From contig CABYCU010000002.1 of the NCBI GenBank assembly GCA_902517565.1, positions 62,001-126,000 on the forward strand: 64,000 nucleotides of DNA. The letters are read 5' to 3'. Of this stretch, positions 59,339-64,000 are shown piece after piece. Each line of letters begins with the position of its first letter. The stretch's first letter is position 1. The DNA comes from an uncultured SAR86 cluster bacterium (GTDB taxonomy: Bacteria; Pseudomonadota; Gammaproteobacteria; Magnimaribacterales; Magnimaribacteraceae). Below the pieces are notes generated by a model. It searched no databases. It had not been told where the DNA came from and saw only the letters and a program-made list of their open reading frames with translations. The translations under genes were made by a program, and so were the position numbers.

Positions 59339-59809
59339 GTGAAAGATTACCTAAAATACGATGATATAAAGGTTTTTAAGTACGAGAATCTTTATCTAGC
59401 GATTATTTACACGATTGGTCATATTCTAATTGCAATGACTTGCAATAGGATAATTACTGGTGCCTCCCTAGATATGGCAGCTGCAGATGCTTTTGTCGAA
59501 CCGATAATCAATGGCTTCTGGTTTTATTTTCTTCTGGTTTACTTGAAAAAGATATTCGTCAAGAAAATTGAGTCAAATGACCTAACATTCGTAAATCCGA
59601 ATCAAATAGGTTTTTTGTTAGCTTTTATCTATACAGTTGGTCATATTCTAATTGCTATGACATGTAATAGATTACTTACAGGTGCACCTCTGAATCTTGC
59701 AGCTATAGACGCTTTCGTTGAGCCAATAATTAATGGTTTCTGGTTTTTTCTGCTATTTGAGATTGTAAATAAATTTAAAGCAAAGAAAGCACTCGGCACC
59801 GCAGCATAA
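59339..59809 (+). CDS. duplicated-motif membrane protein, MntX-like Mn transporter candidate
   Basis: A 156-residue protein of two tandem repeats (residues about 20-66 and 94-140), each with the core IGHILIAMTCNR (or V), then T-G-A, AFVEPIINGFWF; the repeats are nearly identical in protein and partly in DNA. Each holds two hydrophobic segments, giving about four TM helices. Position opposite mntR under an MntR-like box, small size and internal duplication suggest the MntX manganese importer described from marine bacteria; His, Cys, Met, Asp and Glu in each repeat could bind Mn2+. I chose GTG 59339, not the ATG at 59252, because that ATG lies inside mntR and upstream of the promoter. The mRNA is probably leaderless. 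Confidence 0.75.
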   Translation: MKDYLKYDDIKVFKYENLYLAIIYTIGHILIAMTCNRIITGASLDMAAADAFVEPIINGFWFYFLLVYLKKIFVKKIESNDLTFVNPNQIGFLLAFIYTVGHILIAMTCNRLLTGAPLNLAAIDAFVEPIINGFWFFLLFEIVNKFKAKKALGTAA

Positions 59810-59880
59810 ACCTATGAAGTTCATAGAACTTCTTTAGATAAATTATTCCCACCTTCTCGGCTAAGGTCAAAATCATAGGG

Positions 59881-59886
59881 TATAGT
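59881..59886 (+). promoter_or_regulatory. -10 box giving a leaderless start at 59893
   Basis: TATAGT ends 6 bases before the ATG at 59893, the same geometry as at 57336 and 59339. The -35 is not clear and no Shine-Dalgarno is present. Confidence 0.4.
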
Positions 59887-59892
59887 TATCCT

Positions 59893-62163
59893 ATGGAAAA
59901 AAATAATACCTTACCTATTTACGCAATTATTTTCAGTGTATTCCTATTTTTTTTACAACACTTGAGTCAGCTACCTCCAGAAGCAAAAGGGCTCGAATCA
60001 CCTCCAGAAGTATTTTCTGCAGAACGTGCCTATGAGACTTTAAGATATCTTTTAAAAGAAAATAAGCCTCATCCTGTGGGCTCTGATTTAAATAAATTAG
60101 TTAAAGAGAGACTTATCGAAGAGTTAGATAAGCTAGAAATAAAGCATAAAGTTCAAAAAACATGGGCATGCGCTTCCAGATACGCTGCATGCGCTGAAGT
60201 TGAAAACTTAATAGGCATCATTCCTGGTAAAACTAATGCTCCTTATCTCGCTCTAATGGCTCACTATGACTCAGTGCCAATGGCACCCGGAGCGGGTGAT
60301 GATGGAGCCGGTGTGGTTGCAATTCTTGAAGCAGCAAGAGTTTTAAAGCTTGAAGCACCTTATGATTATCCAATAATGCTACTTTTAACAGATGCTGAGG
60401 AGAATGGCTTAATAGGTGCAGAAGCTTTCTTCGGTCAGCATCCGTTAGCTAAAGAAGTGGGTGTGGTGCTAAATATAGAAGGAAGTGGAACTGCGGGAGG
60501 AAGCATGGTATTTCGGACTTCTGAAAATAACGAACTTCTTATAAAAAGCTTATCGCATGAACATGATCATGCATATGGCTTTTCTTTAGCAAATGAAATC
60601 TTCAAAAGAATGCCTAATGATACAGATTTTAGTGTGGCCATGAGAGCTAATATTCCAGGGATGGACTTTGCTTTTGTCGGTGAAAGAAATCATTACCATA
60701 CTCCAAATGATAGTTTAGAGAATTTAGATATAAGAACTATTCAGCACCATGGAGAAAATATATTAAGTGCTTCTCGAGATCTTCTTTCAAAGGACTGGAA
60801 TAGCATGGGTGACAAATATGTTTATTTAGGCGGGACGTATGGACTTTGGTCTCAATGGAAATCAAGTAATAGTTTAATTGCCTTAATACTCTCAACTTTA
60901 GTTTTTATTGCAGCATTTATTCGCTCCAAAATAAAATTAAGTAGACTAACTCTGGGATTTGTTCTTTCACCTATTACATTATTTACAACTATTTTTTCTG
61001 GTCTCTTAAGCTTCTACCTTTTATCTATCTTTTCAGGAAATGTAATAAGCTGGCCCGGTATAGATTGGCCCTATCGACTGCTTCTTATTGGATCAACATC
61101 TCTAGGACTATTAGTAGGCTGTGCTCTTAGTAGAAAATTTCTACAAGAATTAGAGATGATTTATGGAGCCTGGTTTTTTTGGATATTACTAACTTTAGTT
61201 ATGACTCTATTTTTACCCGATGCTGCCAACTTATTTATATTGCCTTTAGTTTTCGGAAGTTTAATTTTACTAATTTCCAATTATGTAAAAGAGCAATACA
61301 AATTAACTTTCTTACTTTTAACTTTAGTTGTAGCTTTACCAAGCACATTAGGTCTAATATTTTCTTTGGAACAAAGTCAGGGTTATAAGCTTGTCTTGGC
61401 AGTTTTACCCTTTGCGGGACTGTATGCAATATTGATTTCACCATTCTTGTTTTCAATAAATATAAAACCTACCCTTTCAATTGTTGGCTTGATAACTTTA
61501 TTCTCTCTTACTTCTGGAAGTACACTAAATCTTTATACAGAAATGAGGCCACAACACGTAAATATTCATTTTTATGAGAATTTGGATGACAAAGACTCTT
61601 TTATCCACTTATCAGGAAATTATAAAAATATGGCAGCCTCTGATCCCGAACCTCTTATTGAACCTTTGACTTCTTACGTCGAAATGACAAATAGTAAGGC
61701 CATTGCTTCTTATGCTTCTGATTATCAATTTAGATATTGGGCAGATAGTATTTCTAGTGAATGGATAGAGCCTTCGATTGTAGTTAAAGAAAAAATTAAA
61801 GACTCTCACTCAATTGCAGTGCGGTTAAAAAGCAATAGAAATGCAAGCAGGATCGCACTTTTACTTCCTGAAGCATCAAAATTAAAGTCTTTTAATATTG
61901 GATCTCAAACTATAAGCGTATCACCTTCAACTAGGGGTGCTTACAAAGGTTACTACTTAATTTATCTTAATGGAATGTATGATAAGAAAGTAGATTTGAT
62001 ACTAAATTTTGAAGATTATACAAACGAGATTGAAGGTTACCTTTTGGATATCAGCACAAAATTGCCTGGACATCTAAATGAATTATATAAAGCACGCTCT
62101 GGAATATTTTCTCCTGTACACAGAGGAGATCAGGCAATCCTAGTCAAGGCTATAAAGATCTAG
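59893..62163 (+). CDS. M28 family zinc peptidase with membrane domain
   Basis: A 756-residue protein. TM1 at about 8-25, then an M28 aminopeptidase domain (about 40-300) with Zn ligands in LMAHYDSVPMAPGAGDDGAG (His, Asp), LLTDAEENGLIGAEAF (Glu pair), LNIEGSG, and RNHYHTPNDSLENL (His). About nine TM segments follow (325-555), then a C-terminal soluble part (560-756). This domain order matches endoplasmic reticulum metallopeptidase 1-like bacterial proteins. The peptidase side is probably periplasmic, trimming peptides for uptake. It stops 6 nt before the convergent tRNA-Ala. Confidence 0.9.
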   Translation: MEKNNTLPIYAIIFSVFLFFLQHLSQLPPEAKGLESPPEVFSAERAYETLRYLLKENKPHPVGSDLNKLVKERLIEELDKLEIKHKVQKTWACASRYAACAEVENLIGIIPGKTNAPYLALMAHYDSVPMAPGAGDDGAGVVAILEAARVLKLEAPYDYPIMLLLTDAEENGLIGAEAFFGQHPLAKEVGVVLNIEGSGTAGGSMVFRTSENNELLIKSLSHEHDHAYGFSLANEIFKRMPNDTDFSVAMRANIPGMDFAFVGERNHYHTPNDSLENLDIRTIQHHGENILSASRDLLSKDWNSMGDKYVYLGGTYGLWSQWKSSNSLIALILSTLVFIAAFIRSKIKLSRLTLGFVLSPITLFTTIFSGLLSFYLLSIFSGNVISWPGIDWPYRLLLIGSTSLGLLVGCALSRKFLQELEMIYGAWFFWILLTLVMTLFLPDAANLFILPLVFGSLILLISNYVKEQYKLTFLLLTLVVALPSTLGLIFSLEQSQGYKLVLAVLPFAGLYAILISPFLFSINIKPTLSIVGLITLFSLTSGSTLNLYTEMRPQHVNIHFYENLDDKDSFIHLSGNYKNMAASDPEPLIEPLTSYVEMTNSKAIASYASDYQFRYWADSISSEWIEPSIVVKEKIKDSHSIAVRLKSNRNASRIALLLPEASKLKSFNIGSQTISVSPSTRGAYKGYYLIYLNGMYDKKVDLILNFEDYTNEIEGYLLDISTKLPGHLNELYKARSGIFSPVHRGDQAILVKAIKI

Positions 62164-62169
62164 AATTAA

Positions 62170-62245
62170 TGGTGGAGCTAGGCGGGATCGAACCGCCGAC
62201 CTCAACACTGCCAGTGTTGCGCTCTCCCAGCTGAGCTATAGCCCC
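62170..62245 (-). tRNA. tRNA-Ala (GGC)
   Basis: A complete 76-nt tRNA with encoded CCA (62170-62172). Acceptor GGGGCTA pairs with TAGCTCC by a G-T rich stem, D-arm AGCTCAGCTGGGAGAGC, anticodon loop CTGGCAG with GGC at 62210-62212, T-arm GGCGGTTCGATCCCGCC. GGC reads GCC/GCU alanine codons. It lies between M28 peptidase and the hydrolase, and gltX is encoded on the same strand upstream, a frequent tRNA neighbourhood. Confidence 0.97.
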
Positions 62246-62326
62246 GTATCGATGATTGAACTATTATACTTACCAATACTTAATCAGAAAGGTTTAAAAA
62301 ACAACAAAAGCATATAAAAATTCAAG

Positions 62327-63283
62327 TTGAATACTCAATTGATAAAAGCACCACTATGTGAAACAGATAAACTTTCTTGTTCTGGAGGAGAGGCTTATTT
62401 TTTTCCAATCAATGAGAAAGATTATGTAAGAGTAGCTTTCTGGAATTTGGAAAGCACTAAAGGAACCATCATCCTGCAATCCGGTAGAACAGAATTTATA
62501 GAAAAATACTATGAAGTGGTTTCTGAATTTATTCAGAGAGGTTATGCAGTTGCTATGATGGACTGGAGAGGCCAAGGTCTTTCTTCTAGAATTTCAGCTA
62601 ATAAAAGAATCGGTCACATAGATAAATTTGGTACTTATGATAATGATTTAGTCAAAGTCATGAATGAGTATTTCATTTTAAAATGTCCCAAGCCCTACAT
62701 AGGATTTGGGCATTCAATGGGGGGATGTCTTCTAACATCATATTTCATTTCATCTAATAATTTGCTGGATAAATGTATTCTTTGTGCTCCTATGCTTTCC
62801 ATAAGAGCCAATGCCCTTTCGAGAAGGATTGTAAGAACCTTAGGTTTGCTAGAAATTTTTGGCTTAGGTACCTTTTCAATGAGAAAGCCGACTTGGGATC
62901 ATATAAATGATGTTTGGTTTGAAGAACCTTTTGAAGAGAATGCGCTAACTACTGATGTAAATAGATTCAACAGAACCTATGAATTACTTTCAAATTTTCC
63001 CGAATTAGGCATTAGAGGTATGACAGTTGGTTGGTTAAAACATGCACTTAAGAGAACTGATGAATTTAAAAGCTTAGATTGGGGTGTTGCAATAAAAAAA
63101 CCTCTACTATTACTGGATGCAACGAATGATAAATTAGTAAACAGTAAATCTAATGTAGATCTTTTAGGTCAATCTGAAATGGTCACAATTGCCTCGTTCG
63201 ATGCTGAACATGAAATAATGATGGAAAATAATGAGATACGCAGTCAAGCCTGGGAGGCTATAGATCTTTTTCTTGATCGTTAA
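62327..63283 (+). CDS. alpha/beta hydrolase, lysophospholipase-like
   Basis: A 318-residue cytoplasmic serine hydrolase of the PldB/monoacylglycerol lipase group: LQSGRTEFIEKYYEVVSEF, MMDWRGQGLSSR, GFGHSMGGCLL (nucleophile Ser about 128), LDATNDKLVN (Asp) and DAEHEIMMEN (His). The start is TTG at 62327; an in-frame stop lies 12 nt upstream and no ATG or GTG offers a full-length protein, the next choice being TTG at 62339. The -10-like TATAAA at 62313-62318 implies a leader of only 1-3 nt. Overlaps the convergent gltX end by 26 nt. Confidence 0.88.
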   Translation: MNTQLIKAPLCETDKLSCSGGEAYFFPINEKDYVRVAFWNLESTKGTIILQSGRTEFIEKYYEVVSEFIQRGYAVAMMDWRGQGLSSRISANKRIGHIDKFGTYDNDLVKVMNEYFILKCPKPYIGFGHSMGGCLLTSYFISSNNLLDKCILCAPMLSIRANALSRRIVRTLGLLEIFGLGTFSMRKPTWDHINDVWFEEPFEENALTTDVNRFNRTYELLSNFPELGIRGMTVGWLKHALKRTDEFKSLDWGVAIKKPLLLLDATNDKLVNSKSNVDLLGQSEMVTIASFDAEHEIMMENNEIRSQAWEAIDLFLDR

Positions 63284-64000
63284 GAAACAGTAAAAAACTA
63301 TCTAATCTTTTAATTGTCTCCTCTCTTCCAAGTATCTCACAAACTAAATCTATTGAAGGTGAATTTGTAGAAGCTGTTAAGGCCAGCCTCAGAGGAAGAC
63401 CGATTTTTCCGAAACCCACTTCAAGATCCGAAGCAATCCTATCGATCACTTCTTTTATTGCAGATTGATTCCAACTATCCTTATCTACTAAAGAGCTTTT
63501 TAGTTTATTCAAATAACCGCTAGTTGCGTCTGAGCAATGTTTTTTTATTAACTTCTGATCATAAATTTCAGGTTCATTAAAAAAATAATCTGTTTGAGTA
63601 GAAAAATCATTCAAAGTTTCACATCTATCCCTTACGGCATTAATGACCATCTTTGAGTATTCACTTTTATCAATATGGTTAAGATTAATCTTTTGGATCA
63701 ACTCTTCAGTATTCATTTGATCTAAATAGTGCTTGTTAAACCAAAGTAATTTATCCATAGAGAAAGTGGCTGGAGACTTATTCATTACTCCATCTTGAAA
63801 GCTTGCAGTCATTTCTTTGTCAGAAAATATTTCCGTATCGCCTTTAGCCCACCCGAGTCTCAATAAATAATTTTTCAATGCTTCCGGTAAAATGCCTAAC
63901 GCTTCATACTCTTGCACCCCCAGAGCACCATGCCTTTTGGATAATCTTTTTCCGTCTTCTCCTAAAATCATCGGGACATGACCATATTGAGGGATTATTT
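63258..64000 (-). CDS. gltX: glutamyl-tRNA synthetase, C-terminal part
   Basis: The frame runs through the window edge; its visible N-terminal residues read IPQYGHVPMILGEDGKRLSK and continue RHGA, containing the KMSKR-type signature (KLSKR) of class I GluRS. About 247 residues are visible and the catalytic HIGH part is outside. The rest is the anticodon-binding helical domain. The enzyme charges tRNA-Glu. The methionine at 63971 is internal, not a start. Its end overlaps the convergent hydrolase gene by 26 nt. Confidence 0.95.
   Translation of the reverse strand, partial: IIPQYGHVPMILGEDGKRLSKRHGALGVQEYEALGILPEALKNYLLRLGWAKGDTEIFSDKEMTASFQDGVMNKSPATFSMDKLLWFNKHYLDQMNTEELIQKINLNHIDKSEYSKMVINAVRDRCETLNDFSTQTDYFFNEPEIYDQKLIKKHCSDATSGYLNKLKSSLVDKDSWNQSAIKEVIDRIASDLEVGFGKIGLPLRLALTASTNSPSIDLVCEILGREETIKRLDSFLLFLNDQEKDL

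Noticed and set aside
59414..59735. Direct DNA repeat as a mobile or satellite repeat
   Set aside because: The similar stretches are explained by the two homologous halves of the MntX-like coding sequence.
63258..63971. gltX as a short complete gene starting at Met 63971
   Set aside because: The frame continues upstream to the window edge with conserved residues (YGHVP), so the Met is internal.
1..64000. Mobile elements, prophage or CRISPR arrays
   Set aside because: No transposase, integrase, phage structural gene or regularly spaced direct repeats were seen anywhere.

Overview
The window is AT-rich, densely coded bacterial DNA with short spacers, many 1-14 nt gene overlaps and no prophage, insertion sequence or CRISPR array. 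The gene set (csrA, slyX, long-type queF, tatD, bolA, trhO, yciB, tesA next to ybbA-ybbP, mntR with an E. coli-style box) points to a gammaproteobacterium. Four TonB-dependent receptors, three GPH-type sugar symporters and a small, AT-rich, tightly packed gene order suggest a streamlined marine lineage of the SAR86 type. That placement is an inference; no rRNA is present to settle it.

Left part (1-14.2 kb): a partial tRNA, csrA, a SRPBCC protein, an SDR and a retropepsin-RimK fusion run leftward and end upstream at tRNA-Ser(GGA). Next come a TonB receptor with its own terminator, slyX, and a leftward unit moxR - VWA - ABC ATPase - ABC permease - queF. A second leftward unit holds a CoA-transferase, two small membrane proteins and a PQQ-type sugar dehydrogenase.

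Centre (14.2-40.3 kb): tatD faces right. From 26.5 kb down to 15.0 kb, ten leftward genes are almost contiguous: GPH symporter, rhomboid protease, DUF3604/PHP-like protein, GPH symporter, ogt, bolA, trhO, MMPL/RND exporter, AMACR-like racemase/CoA-transferase, glutaredoxin-like protein. A divergent SDR meets a cytoplasmic GH3 beta-glycosidase, an HD-domain protein with a two-metal ligand set and an AGPS-like FAD oxidase. Another leftward unit is pyk - serine hydrolase - nitrilase - GPH symporter - Gfo/Idh/MocA-aldo/keto reductase fusion. It is followed by a structured, terminator-ended intergenic RNA candidate (about 32704-32924). Together these genes look like uptake of small glycosides through outer and inner membrane, intracellular hydrolysis and redox conversion of the sugars, feeding glycolysis.

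Right part (40.4-64 kb): two tandem paralogous TonB receptors, each with its own terminator, share a nearly identical 109-nt patch. Then yciB and tesA diverge from ybbA-ybbP, and a third related receptor follows. After it lie CPBP protease, Rid-family, SDR, hydrolase and phosphodiesterase genes. A manganese module consists of mntR divergent from a duplicated-motif membrane protein, with a 5-4-5 palindrome matching the E. coli MntR box in the shared promoter. The window ends with an M28 peptidase, tRNA-Ala(GGC), a lysophospholipase-like hydrolase and the 3' part of gltX. Several rightward genes (57336, 59339, 59893) begin exactly 7 nt after a -10 hexamer, suggesting leaderless mRNAs.
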